64,000 bases of DNA from a virus. Location: positions 1-64,000 of the IMG/VR virus record IMGVR_UViG_3300047509_000085; one strand, 5' to 3'. The translations under genes were made by a program, and so were the position numbers. The first letter of the stretch is position 1, and every line of letters starts with the position of its first letter. This document shows, one piece after another, positions 22,328-30,642 of this stretch. A model generated the notes under the pieces. It was not told the DNA's origin. It made no database searches and was given only the letters and a program-made list of their open reading frames with translations.

Positions 22328-23260
22328 ATGAGCGGTCTGCCAGCGCCCCTAACCACAGTTGATTGCGATCTGCGCGGGATGGAGTGGATGCCGTTGTTCG
22401 GAGGCCGATTGTTCATGTCGGTATTCGAGGCAAAGGCGAGCGACGAGGTGTTTCACGTTGCGCTGAAGCTGTGGTGGACCGCCTGGCAGCAGGTTCCTGC
22501 CGCAAGCCTGCCGAACGACGACGCGTTGTTGTGCAAGTTCGCCGGGTTGAACAAGGACATCAAGGCGTGGCGCAAGCTGCGCGAGGCCGATGCCTTGCAC
22601 GGTTTCGTAGAATGCTCGGATGGCCGGCTGTATCACGCGCTGCTGGCCGAGCAGGCAATGGCTGCATGGGAGCGACGCTCGCGCGACCGGGAAAGGAAGG
22701 CTGTCTACCGCGCGAAACAGGCGAACGGATCAGCGCCTCCTGGGCAGGGCCAGAACGGTCCTGTCCCACATGAGGATAGTGGGGACAGAACGCGGATGTC
22801 CCACGGGACAGGACGCGGACGGGACGCGGATGTCCCAAACAGGAACGACGGGGACGGGCGCGTTCTGTCCGCGCTGACAGGACAGGACAGGAAAAGAGAA
22901 GAAAGAAAGAGTTCCGAGGCTACGCCTCGGCCAGCGGCAGTCGCCGCCGGCCCGCCCCCAGCCGGCCAGCGAGCGCAACTTTTCTCCGAGGGATTGGCGA
23001 TGCTGCGCGTCCTGACGGGGAAACCAGACCGCGCCGGTCGTGCCTCGATCGGCATGCTGCTTGGTAAGTGCGGAGATGATTGTGCCAAGGTTTTCAACGC
23101 CATATGGGACGCAGGCGAGGTGCGTCCAGCCGATCCGATGGCGTGGCTGGTCGCCGCCGTGCAACCCAGGAAAGCCGGATACAACCCGTTCCTAGACCCG
23201 GCTTTCGAGGATGAAAAACCGCGCGAAATCAGCAGATTGGCGCTCGATCATGTCCATTAA
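22328..23260 (+). CDS. DUF1376 (YdaU-like) replication protein
   Basis: 310 residues from ATG 22328, with AGGAAAGG upstream. The N-terminal ~90 residues (MEWMPLFGGRLFMSVFEAKA, AWQQVPAASLPNDDALLCKF) form the DUF1376 winged-helix-like domain found in phage replication proteins. A disordered middle (~135-220) is made of repeated Gly/Asp/Arg units whose DNA contains short palindromes (TGTCCCACGGGACA). The C-terminal part (LFSEGLAMLRVLTG...) resembles the tail of replication-initiation proteins. It likely works at the nearby origin. Confidence 0.78.
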   Translation: MSGLPAPLTTVDCDLRGMEWMPLFGGRLFMSVFEAKASDEVFHVALKLWWTAWQQVPAASLPNDDALLCKFAGLNKDIKAWRKLREADALHGFVECSDGRLYHALLAEQAMAAWERRSRDRERKAVYRAKQANGSAPPGQGQNGPVPHEDSGDRTRMSHGTGRGRDADVPNRNDGDGRVLSALTGQDRKREERKSSEATPRPAAVAAGPPPAGQRAQLFSEGLAMLRVLTGKPDRAGRASIGMLLGKCGDDCAKVFNAIWDAGEVRPADPMAWLVAAVQPRKAGYNPFLDPAFEDEKPREISRLALDHVH

Positions 23261-23738
23261 CCCAAACAATCACCGTGACTGGCTGCGCGCCCTCGGTGCC
23301 CTCGTTGCAACCGGCGGTATGTCGCTCGCCGATGCCAGGGAACGCCTGGTAGCCTATGCCGATCTGCTGGAATCCGAGTTCGATCAACGGTTTTTCACCA
23401 TGGCAACGCTTGCCTTCGTCGGCAGACGTTGCCGGTTTTTCCCCACATTCCACGAGTTGTGTTTGGCGCTCTCCGAGTGGGGGCGCGACAATCCCATCGC
23501 CATCCCCAACCAGATCATTCGCCTGCCGGACAACGCCACATCGCTGTCCGCCAAAGATCGGCACTGGCTCGCCTACTACCACGGCAGAGAGCGGGAAAAC
23601 TTCGCGCCATTGCGCGAGTCGGACGGCCGACTGAGTCGGCCCGATGTCGCCGACTGGCGCGGCCATACGCTGTCGCTGGTCAAGCAAATGTCGCGGCCGG
23701 CCTACGACTTCATCCGAGACGAAGAAGCCCGCCGGTAA
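23250..23738 (+). CDS. Replication-operon protein, possible helicase-loader-type
   Basis: 162 residues from ATG 23250 (MSINPNNHRDWLRALGALVA), overlapping the previous gene by 11 bases. Helical N-terminus with RFFTMATLAFVGRRCRFFPT followed by FHELCLALSEWG, the small-domain pattern of proteins that follow DUF1376 genes. No AAA+ motifs, so it is not a DnaC ATPase. Function inferred only from position. Confidence 0.5.
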   Translation: MSINPNNHRDWLRALGALVATGGMSLADARERLVAYADLLESEFDQRFFTMATLAFVGRRCRFFPTFHELCLALSEWGRDNPIAIPNQIIRLPDNATSLSAKDRHWLAYYHGRERENFAPLRESDGRLSRPDVADWRGHTLSLVKQMSRPAYDFIRDEEARR

Positions 23739-23947
23739 TGGTGAACGCCATCGCCGATCGCTTCGCTGCTGCCGAGCTAAGCTGGGCCACCATCACGCCG
23801 GCCCAGCTCCGCGCCAAGATCGCCGACATCGAGGAGATCCGCGTCATGGCCATCCGCGAGTCCTGCCGCCGCATGCTGGCCCACGCCGTCGCCAGCCACG
23901 CGCCGCACCACCGCGGCCTGCTGCCGCCGGAATGGATCGCGCCATGA
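23738..23947 (+). CDS. Small phage protein
   Basis: 69 residues (MVNAIADRFAAAELSWATIT), helical and basic, in the replication operon with overlaps on both sides. Function unknown. Confidence 0.55.
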   Translation: MVNAIADRFAAAELSWATITPAQLRAKIADIEEIRVMAIRESCRRMLAHAVASHAPHHRGLLPPEWIAP

Positions 23948-24129
23948 CCGCCGCCGAACGCCAACTCCTCCTCGCCATCGCCGCCATGGTCGTGCAACTC
24001 GCCGACAGCAACGGCACCCTCACATCAGCCGATGGCCGGACGATCGACGCACGCGCCATCCACCATCTCGCCGACAAGGTCAGGGCTCAGACGTCACATG
24101 CCCCGCCAGCCCCGGAGGACGCCCCGTAG
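23944..24129 (+). CDS. Small phage protein
   Basis: 61 residues (MTAAERQLLLAIAAMVVQLA); helical start and Pro-rich end. Last gene of the rightward early operon. Function unknown. Confidence 0.55.
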   Translation: MTAAERQLLLAIAAMVVQLADSNGTLTSADGRTIDARAIHHLADKVRAQTSHAPPAPEDAP

Positions 24130-24148
24130 CCGCCCCTGAACGCAGAAA

Positions 24149-24175
24149 GGGCGCCCACCTCCCGGCAGGACGCCC
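24149..24175. terminator. Bidirectional terminator candidate between convergent genes
   Basis: GGGCG (24149-24153) and CGCCC (24171-24175) pair across a C-rich loop in the gap between convergent operons. No T-run, so weak as a Rho-independent terminator. Confidence 0.35.
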
Positions 24176-24211
24176 CCAACCCGCACAGCGCGCTCTACGG
24201 CCCGAATTGGG

Positions 24212-24424
24212 CTATCCGTCAGAGGCGGACTCCCATGGCGTTATCTTGCTGGTGAAGTCATCCACCGCCACACCAAGCCGGCCCGCATGCTGGTCAATCC
24301 AGTCGCGCGCCGATGCTTCCGCATGCGCCAGATCACCCCTCACCGCCAGCGTATCAATCCCGTATGCCAAGCCGGGCGACTTCCCCACGTAAACCACGAT
24401 TTTCCACGTCCGAACGTCACCCAT
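24212..24424 (-). CDS. Hypothetical phage protein
   Basis: 70 residues from ATG 24424 (MGDVRTWKIVVYVGKSPGLA), with GGAGGGTGAG upstream. Alpha/beta pattern with RDWIDQHAGRLGVAVDDFTS. Function unknown. End of the small leftward operon. Confidence 0.65.
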   Translation of the reverse strand: MGDVRTWKIVVYVGKSPGLAYGIDTLAVRGDLAHAEASARDWIDQHAGRLGVAVDDFTSKITPWESASDG

Positions 24425-24481
24425 CGCACTCACCCTCCATCCCGCCCCCGCCACACCACGCAGCAGGGGCACCGTTGCACA

Positions 24482-24919
24482 TCACCAGCCGGCAGCCTCG
24501 TAAGCCGGCAACCCCGACACAATGCAGTGCGCAATCTCACCAGCCGCCGCATCCAACGCCCGGTAACACTCCGACTGATCCACGTCCCCCTCCGAGCACT
24601 GGTAGATCAGGCACCGCACCGCCTTGTAGCCATCTACCAACGTTCCCATCGGATTGATCTTCGCCCGATACGTCTGCGGCAGCACAGGAGCGTCATAACT
24701 CCCAGGCAGTTTGCCCGGCTTCTCCTCGCAATCAGGATACCGTTGCATCACCGCCTCGATGTTCAGCGTGAACAGCAACCGACCGATCCGCGTCGGTGCA
24801 TCACGCTCCGATGTGTCAATGCCCATGAACTTACGGATCACCTGCCCGTATCGGTTCTTGTGGCAGATCGCACGTACCACCCGGTTCATCGTTCCCTCGT
24901 CAATTACAAACGCACTCAT
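24482..24919 (-). CDS. Conserved phage protein (MSAFVxxxxTMxRVV type)
   Basis: 145 residues from ATG 24919, with GAGGG seven bases upstream; an ATG six bases earlier is the alternative. MSAFVIDEGTMNRVVRAICH at the start and GSYDAPVLPQTYRAKINPMG, LVDGYKAVRCLIYQCSEGDV later are features of a widespread phage protein of unknown function. Confidence 0.7.
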   Translation of the reverse strand: MSAFVIDEGTMNRVVRAICHKNRYGQVIRKFMGIDTSERDAPTRIGRLLFTLNIEAVMQRYPDCEEKPGKLPGSYDAPVLPQTYRAKINPMGTLVDGYKAVRCLIYQCSEGDVDQSECYRALDAAAGEIAHCIVSGLPAYEAAGW

Positions 24920-24954
24920 ATCCATACCCTCAGTTGCCGCTCGCTTCTCACCCG

Positions 24955-25278
24955 TTACAGGCCGCACACATCGCGGCCCGCATCCTCCCATCGCTCGTCC
25001 AAACCATCGCCCGCGTGATCGTTCACCGCGCGCTGCTCCATCGCCTTCCGCTGATTGTTGAAGCATTCGAGACTGACCCGCTGCCCCTCGTCCCACGAAT
25101 ACGCGACGTGCACGATCACGCCCTTGGCGTTCTCGCCATACGCACCCGGCGGGTAATACGTCGCCGTCTCCCCCACCTCGATCCGCGCGCCACAACACGC
25201 ACACGGGGCAGCGTACTTCACGGTCAACGTGCGCGGCTCGGGGCGGCGATTGCTGCGGTAGCTTCTGCGGTAACTCAT
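24955..25278 (-). CDS. Small phage protein with CACC zinc-type motif
   Basis: 107 residues from ATG 25278 (MSYRRSYRSNRRPEPRTLTV), overlapping the upstream stop. KYAAPCACCGARIEVGETAT resembles the half-ribbon of phage zinc proteins; the partner Cys is in LECFNN. Acidic C-terminus. Function unknown. Confidence 0.65.
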   Translation of the reverse strand: MSYRRSYRSNRRPEPRTLTVKYAAPCACCGARIEVGETATYYPPGAYGENAKGVIVHVAYSWDEGQRVSLECFNNQRKAMEQRAVNDHAGDGLDERWEDAGRDVCGL

Positions 25279-25577
25279 GCCACCGCACTCCGCTTGCCGC
25301 GGTAGATCATGCCAACGCCGCACCCACGGCCCTTGTAAGTGACGCCACCCACGCGCGCCGTGATCGCCGACATCGTGGCGCTCATCCACGACCGAGGCAG
25401 CTTCCAGGTCGAGGTCGCGCGCCATGTGCCCAGCACTGCGCCGTGCCAATCGCACAGCACACCATCAGCCGCCGGATACGCGATGATGTGGTCCGGTGTG
25501 ACGATCGCCCCGCCAGCTTCATAGCCGCGGCCCTCGTGGGTCCAGATGCAGTCGCGCTCGATGTAGATGTCCGCCAT
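25275..25577 (-). CDS. Hypothetical phage protein
   Basis: 100 residues from ATG 25577 with ribosome site AGGAGG. Beta-rich (IYIERDCIWTHEGRGYEAGG). First gene of the four-gene leftward operon diverging from the RHH regulator, which probably controls it. Confidence 0.65.
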   Translation of the reverse strand: MADIYIERDCIWTHEGRGYEAGGAIVTPDHIIAYPAADGVLCDWHGAVLGTWRATSTWKLPRSWMSATMSAITARVGGVTYKGRGCGVGMIYRGKRSAVA

Positions 25578-25620
25578 CTCCGCCTCCTGTGCTGTGAGAA
25601 GGACAATGACAGACGATGTG

Positions 25621-25698
25621 TTGCAATGCTATGTATTACATTGCATGGCAGGGTGGTGCATTACGCATGGCAGGATCGTGCAATGTCGTGCTATATAC
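25621..25698. promoter_or_regulatory. Divergent control region with repeated TGCAATG sites
   Basis: TGCAATG (25622-25628) and CATTGCA (25639-25645) form an inverted repeat with a ten-base loop, and a third TGCAATG lies at 25679-25685 just before TATATACT. Placed directly upstream of a ribbon-helix-helix gene, these are likely its operators. Confidence 0.55.
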
Positions 25699-25704
25699 TG
25701 CGGC

Positions 25705-25881
25705 ATGGCACAGACAACGCAATTCAGCTTCCGGCTGTCGGACGAGCTGCTCAATCAGATCAAGCAGCGCGCAACAGACGAGCGCCGCACAGTCTCGCAG
25801 TCGCTCGTCGTCACCCTAGAGGATGGCATCCGCGCTTGGCTCGCAACCCACAACACAACCGCGAAGGATGCCGCACCGTGA
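25705..25881 (+). CDS. Ribbon-helix-helix (Arc-type) regulator
   Basis: 58 residues from ATG 25705 (MAQTTQFSFRLSDELLNQIK, QRATDERRTVSQSLVVTLED). The strand QFSFRLS and two helices follow the Arc/MetJ pattern. Such dimers bind palindromes like the TGCAATG sites upstream. It probably controls itself and the divergent genes. Confidence 0.8.
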   Translation: MAQTTQFSFRLSDELLNQIKQRATDERRTVSQSLVVTLEDGIRAWLATHNTTAKDAAP

Positions 25882-26216
25882 TCAAGCGTCGCCTAGCCGT
25901 CGCCGCCGCTATCGCCGCGCTCACCCTCTCAGGCTGCGGACCAAACTGGCAATGGGACGGCAACATTAATCACAAGCCCTCAGTATGGGCCACTGACGCC
26001 GCATGGGAGGCCTACTACGACGCCGATAGAGAGCAACGGCAGCAAGCCCAGAACAGAAGCAGAGAAGCCCAGAACGCCTATTTCCGCGCGTTGTGCAAGC
26101 ATGGCTGCGCCATGGCTCCAGCCGCCCCAGAGGCGCCCTACGACACGTCAGAGCCCATCCATTCCAACTGCACCACATCACGCACGCCGTGGGGCTGGGA
26201 TACCGATTGCTATTGA
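25878..26216 (+). CDS. Small lipoprotein
   Basis: 112 residues from GTG 25878, overlapping the RHH stop. Residues 1-20 are a lipoprotein signal (KRRLAVAAAIAALTLSGC) with lipobox LSGC, so the mature protein starts at Cys20. The rest is Gln/Ala/Trp-rich and helical. It could be an outer-membrane spanin or a lysogenic-conversion surface protein; it is far from the holin-like genes, so the latter is at least as likely. Confidence 0.7.
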   Translation: MIKRRLAVAAAIAALTLSGCGPNWQWDGNINHKPSVWATDAAWEAYYDADREQRQQAQNRSREAQNAYFRALCKHGCAMAPAAPEAPYDTSEPIHSNCTTSRTPWGWDTDCY

Positions 26217-26255
26217 CCCTAGCGTTTTACGCATGAATGGCGCATTATTCATGCT

Positions 26256-26705
26256 ATGAGTGAGGCAGTCAGGACAGAGGTTCTTGATAGGCCGCCGCAT
26301 TATCCACCCAGCGGCGGCGTTTTGCGGCCCTTTGTGAAGGGCCTGTCTGGCAATCCAGGGGGCCGTACAGCCGAGTATAAGGCGTGTATCCAGGCAGCAC
26401 GCACAGCCAGCCCTGAAGCAATGCGTAAGCTGGTGCTGCTGGCCGATAGTGAAGATGAGCGCGTGGCCCTTATCGCTGTCCAAGCCATCCTAGATCGAGC
26501 ATGGGGCAAGCCCAAGGATTACGATCCACGCGAGGCTGACACTGGCGATCGGTTGGACTTTCGCAAGCTGCCCCCTGAATATCTCCGCATCATCCTCGAA
26601 ATCTGCAAGCTCGGCATTGTCGCGCCAGCACAAGCCGATGATGCGCAGCAACCGACCGACAACACCGTTGCACCTGAAACTATCGAGGCAACGACATCGG
26701 AATGA
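26256..26705 (+). CDS. DUF5681 protein, probable terminase small subunit
   Basis: 149 residues. FVKGLSGNPGGRTAEYKACI is the DUF5681 signature, often found in the gene before a terminase large subunit. The helical middle (ASPEAMRKLVLLADSEDERV) fits small-terminase DNA-binding domains. The large subunit starts about 1.4 kb downstream, separated by an HNH gene and two small genes. Role inferred from family and position. Confidence 0.65.
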   Translation: MSEAVRTEVLDRPPHYPPSGGVLRPFVKGLSGNPGGRTAEYKACIQAARTASPEAMRKLVLLADSEDERVALIAVQAILDRAWGKPKDYDPREADTGDRLDFRKLPPEYLRIILEICKLGIVAPAQADDAQQPTDNTVAPETIEATTSE

Positions 26706-26995
26706 GTCAAATGGCGCAATCCCCGACATTGACCAGCTCCGGCACCTGGACGTTCACCGAGTCGGGCCTGTCGTTCCGCCTCACCGCGGCGCTCCGCGTG
26801 CGCCACGACGCCACCGGCACGACGCTCGAACAGGCGTGGCAGTGCTTCGAGACCCGCGCCGTGCGGTGGATCGCAGTGCCCGACGATCACCCGCCGGCAT
26901 CACTTGTTCGTGATGCCAATGAGGCGTTCGGCGGCACCATCGACCAGGAGGGCGTACCAGTTGTGGCCTCTGCAACCGGGCCGGATGTCGGCTGA
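26702..26995 (+). CDS. Hypothetical phage protein
   Basis: 97 residues from an ATG overlapping the previous stop (MSQMAQSPTLTSSGTWTFTE). Beta-strand pattern; acidic Gly-rich end. Sits in the packaging region. Function unknown. Confidence 0.6.
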   Translation: MSQMAQSPTLTSSGTWTFTESGLSFRLTAALRVRHDATGTTLEQAWQCFETRAVRWIAVPDDHPPASLVRDANEAFGGTIDQEGVPVVASATGPDVG

Positions 26996-27060
26996 TCGGC
27001 TCGGGAATGCGATCAAACGTCCGTTTTCTCCCCTATCTATACATCTGTAACTCTTTATTA

Positions 27061-27774
27061 TCAGTCGGTTAGCTCGGTATAGGGGTCTTTTAGTGGGATA
27101 GCCGACGGCGGGGTGTATATACCGGCTTTTTCTGCCTTCCGAAGTAGATGCAGGATTGACGAAGCATGCCAGCGTGTTCCTCCGCGCGGGGTATGCTGCC
27201 CCATTACCTCAAGCTGACGGGCGATCTCTTGTAGCGTTCGGTCCTGGTTCGATGCTCGTATGCCAGCGATTACTCGTATCAGACGCTCATCGCTGTCTTT
27301 GCGAGCGGCACGGTCTAAGACGGAAGCATCTGTCCAACCTTCGGCCACTAACCGCCGCACTGATCGCCGCAACCGTTCAACTGTCCATTTAGGCCCTGGT
27401 CGTAGGTTCAAGGTCTTGGTCACATCGGCCCATGGCCAGGCTGGACGCATACGCTCGACGGTTGGTAGCCAACGGCTCATACCATCAAGCAGCTTCTTAC
27501 GCTCAACCGCGTCGCGTCCCTCACGCACCTTGCGGATTGCTTCCGGGTCTTTAGCTCGCAAGCCGGGATTACCGCCGATACGGCCCTGGGCTCGCGCTCG
27601 GGCAAGCCCAGCAATGGTGAGTGCGGTGTGTTCTGCATCCCAAACCGTGCCATGGATCAATCCATGGCATCGATTGCAGAGCCAGATCATGGGCGAACCA
27701 GAGCCGCCGATGTGGTGCTTGTCGTTGCCGACGTTGTGGCAGCCGATGACTGCGCATGTAGGGTTCTTTGCCAT
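27061..27774 (-). CDS. HNH nuclease with a recombinase-like C-terminal domain
   Basis: 237 residues from ATG 27774 (MAKNPTCAVIGCHNVGNDKH). N-terminal zinc-bound HNH fold: CAVIGC, HHIGG, LCNRCHGLIHG. The C-terminal part (LQEIARQLEVMGQHTPRGGT, RWHASSILHLLRKA) resembles the serine-recombinase segment following the catalytic domain, here probably serving DNA recognition. It sits opposite to transcription between terminase genes, a classical homing position. No catalytic serine-recombinase domain is present. Confidence 0.8.
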   Translation of the reverse strand: MAKNPTCAVIGCHNVGNDKHHIGGSGSPMIWLCNRCHGLIHGTVWDAEHTALTIAGLARARAQGRIGGNPGLRAKDPEAIRKVREGRDAVERKKLLDGMSRWLPTVERMRPAWPWADVTKTLNLRPGPKWTVERLRRSVRRLVAEGWTDASVLDRAARKDSDERLIRVIAGIRASNQDRTLQEIARQLEVMGQHTPRGGTRWHASSILHLLRKAEKAGIYTPPSAIPLKDPYTELTD

Positions 27775-27851
27775 GGCGCAGTGTGGACTATCAAACGCCG
27801 TTTGGTGATGCACTCTTACGGATGATGCTCACAATCGTGCTAACCTGCGCC

Positions 27852-28124
27852 ATGCCTCGCGCACCGATCAGCCGCATACCGCGCCAGCTCGCCGACCTCC
27901 CCGACATGGATGGCTTATCCGACCTCGACGACCCCGTGCTGATGCAGGAGATCGCCGATGCAATTCTTGACGCCTTCTCGGAACTGCATCCAGACATCAA
28001 GATGAACCGCGCGCAGTGGGCCGACTTGTCCGAGATGATCCAGCGCGAGGTGGCGGGAATGCTGGGCAGTTCGGAGGCTAGACTGAACGGCACAGCCCCC
28101 TACGCCCGCGATCTGCTATCGTAA
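27852..28124 (+). CDS. Hypothetical protein before terminase
   Basis: 90 residues from ATG 27852 (MPRAPISRIPRQLADLPDMD); an upstream ATG at 27822 would add a hydrophobic start. Acidic, all-helical. It ends three bases before the terminase start, so it is likely co-translated with it. Confidence 0.55.
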   Translation: MPRAPISRIPRQLADLPDMDGLSDLDDPVLMQEIADAILDAFSELHPDIKMNRAQWADLSEMIQREVAGMLGSSEARLNGTAPYARDLLS

Positions 28125-28127
28125 CGC

Positions 28128-29768
28128 ATGACTGTGCCCGTCTTCACCCAGTCCGACCTCGACGCCATCGCCAGCGCGTGCGCCACGTTCCCCATCGCCG
28201 ATATCGAGCGGGCGGCAACGCGGGCGCTTTGTGAAGGCTCGCTGCTGGAGTTCATCCGGGCGCACTGGCATGTGGTCGAGCCTGGGCGGCCGTTCGTGGA
28301 TAATTGGCATCTCCATGCGCTGTGCGAACACCTCGAAGCGGTCACTGACGGGCGCATATCGCGGGTGCTGTTCAACGTGCCACCTGGCGCGATGAAGTCA
28401 CTCACCGTCAACGTGTTCTGGCCGGCGTGGGAGTGGGGTCCGCGCAATATGCCGTATCTTCGTTACCTCTCCGCGTCCTACTCGGAAGACCTGACCGTCC
28501 GCGACAATCGGCGATGCCGCGCCATCATCGGCAGCGAGCTTTACCAATCGCTATGGGCCGACCGGGTGAAGATCGACCCGAACCAGGACGCGACCGGCAA
28601 CTATGCCACGATGGCGAAGGGCTGGCGCATTGCAACGTCGGTCGGGGGCGTGGGCACTGGCGAGCGAGCCGACCGCATCATTGTAGACGATCCGCATTCG
28701 GTGAAGACGGCAGACAGCGAGATCGTCCGCAAGGCGACGCTGTTGTGGTGGAATGAAGTGATGCCGACCCGACTCAACGATCCTGCAACCAGCGCCATGA
28801 TCGTGATTATGCAGAGGGTGCATGAAGAGGATGTGGCCGGCTCCATCATCAGCGGCGAGCAGCCATGGGCGCATGTCATGGTGGAGATGCGCTTCGATCC
28901 GAGGCTGCCGCATCGCAAGACGCTGATCGGCTGGCAGGATCCGCGAACGGAGGATGGCGAGCTTTACTGGCCGGAGCGGTTTCCCGAGTGGGTTGTCGAC
29001 CGTGACGAGCGGATCATGGGGCCGTTCGCGGTGGCAGCGCAGCACCAGCAGTCGCCATCGCCACGGGGCGGCGGAATATTGCGCCTCGACTGGTGGCGCT
29101 GCTGGCCCGAGGAGAGCGAAGCCGATAGCTGGACGCGCGAGGTTGAGGATGAGAACGGGAAGGTAGTTCTACGTACGTTGTTTCCCGATTTCGAGTTCAT
29201 CCTTGTGTCGATCGACACCGCGTATACCGAGCGTCAGGTCAATGACTGGAGTGCGTGCACGGTCTGGGGACTGTTCACCGATCGCGTGCGTCGGCCTCGC
29301 ATTATGCTGGTTGAGGCATGGCGAGAGCGTCTTGAACTTCACGAACTGGTCGAGCGGGTGCGGGCGACATGCACGCGGCGGAAGGCGGACGCGCTGCTGA
29401 TCGAGGCGAAGGCGTCGGGGTTGTCCGTGATCCAGGAGGTTCGACGGCTGACGCGAGAGGACGAATACCAGGTGATCGGCATAGACCCGAAGGGTGACAA
29501 GGTGGCGCGGGTTCATGCCATCGTGCCGATGTTCAGCGGCGGGCTGATCTTCGCGCCGAAGCGGCGTTGGGCTGACGTGGTGATGGAGGAATGCGCTCAG
29601 TTCCCGCGTGGGCGACACGATGATTTTGTTGATGCCACATCACAAGCTCTCGGCTACATGAGACGGACAGGCTTGGCTCAGTTGGTGGGTGAAGTAGAAC
29701 GCGACGAAGAAGAAGCGCTCACCTTTAGGGGACAGCGGCAGACCGTGGCCACGGCTTACGGCCTTTAG
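28128..29768 (+). CDS. terL: Terminase large subunit
   Basis: 546 residues. ATPase domain: Walker A-like NVPPGAMKS (83-91), Walker B IIVDDP with Asp187-Asp188, and coupling-region MIVIMQRVHEEDVAG. C-terminal RNase H-like nuclease: SIDTAY (Asp363), LLIEAKASG and HDDFVDATSQAL (Asp498, Asp499, Asp502). It packages phage DNA into proheads and cuts it. Sequence features are complete for an active enzyme. Confidence 0.95.
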   Translation: MTVPVFTQSDLDAIASACATFPIADIERAATRALCEGSLLEFIRAHWHVVEPGRPFVDNWHLHALCEHLEAVTDGRISRVLFNVPPGAMKSLTVNVFWPAWEWGPRNMPYLRYLSASYSEDLTVRDNRRCRAIIGSELYQSLWADRVKIDPNQDATGNYATMAKGWRIATSVGGVGTGERADRIIVDDPHSVKTADSEIVRKATLLWWNEVMPTRLNDPATSAMIVIMQRVHEEDVAGSIISGEQPWAHVMVEMRFDPRLPHRKTLIGWQDPRTEDGELYWPERFPEWVVDRDERIMGPFAVAAQHQQSPSPRGGGILRLDWWRCWPEESEADSWTREVEDENGKVVLRTLFPDFEFILVSIDTAYTERQVNDWSACTVWGLFTDRVRRPRIMLVEAWRERLELHELVERVRATCTRRKADALLIEAKASGLSVIQEVRRLTREDEYQVIGIDPKGDKVARVHAIVPMFSGGLIFAPKRRWADVVMEECAQFPRGRHDDFVDATSQALGYMRRTGLAQLVGEVERDEEEALTFRGQRQTVATAYGL

Positions 29769-30165
29769 AGTTCTGGCCTTTGACCCAATTACCAGCGTGC
29801 GGGAATGTGCCGTGTCGTCTGGCATCGTCGATGTTATCGGCTCTTGTGCCGTAGCAGAGATTGTCGAGCCTGGGGTTAGCGCGGTTGCCGTCACCATGCC
29901 GCACCTCGTGGCCGGGCGGAGGCGGACCGATGAACGTCAGCGCCACGAGAACATGGACATAGGTGTAGCGGGTTTTGCCGTCGCGCCGCAGCGAGACGCG
30001 AGGGTATCCGTCGCCTGGGTTGGGGGATGCTTTGAGCGGTTTCGCTTTGTGGAAGCGGACCTTGCCGTTGTGCTCTACGACTTGGCGCGCGAGGCTCCGC
30101 ATGCGACCGAAGCTGGACACCTCATAGCCGGGAAACCCTGCGGCAGCTCGCCAGATTTCGACCAT
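29725..30165 (-). CDS. NUMOD4-HNH homing endonuclease
   Basis: 146 residues from ATG 30165 (MVEIWRAAAGFPGYEVSSFG). NUMOD4 motif W...GFPGYEVSSFGRMRSL, then HNH_3 core YVHVLVALTFIGPPPPGHEV, RHGDGNRANPRLDNLCYGTR. It runs against transcription and overlaps the last 44 bases of the terminase gene. Likely homing nuclease of the terminase locus. Confidence 0.85.
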   Translation of the reverse strand: MVEIWRAAAGFPGYEVSSFGRMRSLARQVVEHNGKVRFHKAKPLKASPNPGDGYPRVSLRRDGKTRYTYVHVLVALTFIGPPPPGHEVRHGDGNRANPRLDNLCYGTRADNIDDARRHGTFPHAGNWVKGQNSKGRKPWPRSAAVP

Positions 30166-30221
30166 TGCGCATAGTAGGGTGACGGCGCGATAGTGTCCAC
30201 ACAAGACTGATGAGGTGGGCT

Positions 30222-30581
30222 ATGACCGAGCCGGCATCGGATATGATTGAGCGAGTGGCGCGTGCGATCCACGATGCGGAGTGTTCGTGTGGCTGCTGGC
30301 GTGAGCCGAGCAAGGTGTGGCGCGAGCGTGGGCTTGTATCGCCATACGATCTGGCGGCGAACCTGTATCACAGTCCGGATCAGATAGAGGACTGGGTAGC
30401 GGCTGCGCGTGCTGCGATTGCAGCGATGCGCGAGCCGACTGAGGCGATGTTTATGAGAGGCGGGAATGTCGAGCCGTACAACCGGGCGCAGACTGGACGG
30501 ATGCTCGGCAAGCGGATTGGAGACCTGCCGGCGCGGGACTGCTGGCGGATTATGATTGACTGGGCGTTAGCGCCCTACTGA
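30222..30581 (+). CDS. Conserved small phage protein
   Basis: 119 residues from ATG 30222 (MTEPASDMIERVARAIHDAE); GAGGTGGG upstream is the ribosome site. The IERVARAI opening and a helical EPTEAMFMRGG block occur in many phage proteins of unknown function. Confidence 0.65.
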   Translation: MTEPASDMIERVARAIHDAECSCGCWREPSKVWRERGLVSPYDLAANLYHSPDQIEDWVAAARAAIAAMREPTEAMFMRGGNVEPYNRAQTGRMLGKRIGDLPARDCWRIMIDWALAPY

Positions 30582-30616
30582 ATCACCAAGGGCGCCATTG
30601 CTGGCGCCCTGGTGTA
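30582..30616. terminator. Strong hairpin terminator between convergent genes
   Basis: AGGGCGCC (30589-30596), six-base loop ATTGCT, GGCGCCCT (30603-30610), extended by CACC/GGTG with one bulged A. No T-run, but it lies exactly between convergent transcription units. Confidence 0.6.
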
Positions 30617-30642
30617 GCCTCGGTTACCGATAATTACCGTGC

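Noticed and set aside
22770-22910. Repeated GGACAGGACGCGGA-type sequence as a regulatory repeat
   Set aside because: It encodes the disordered linker of the DUF1376 protein and keeps the reading frame.
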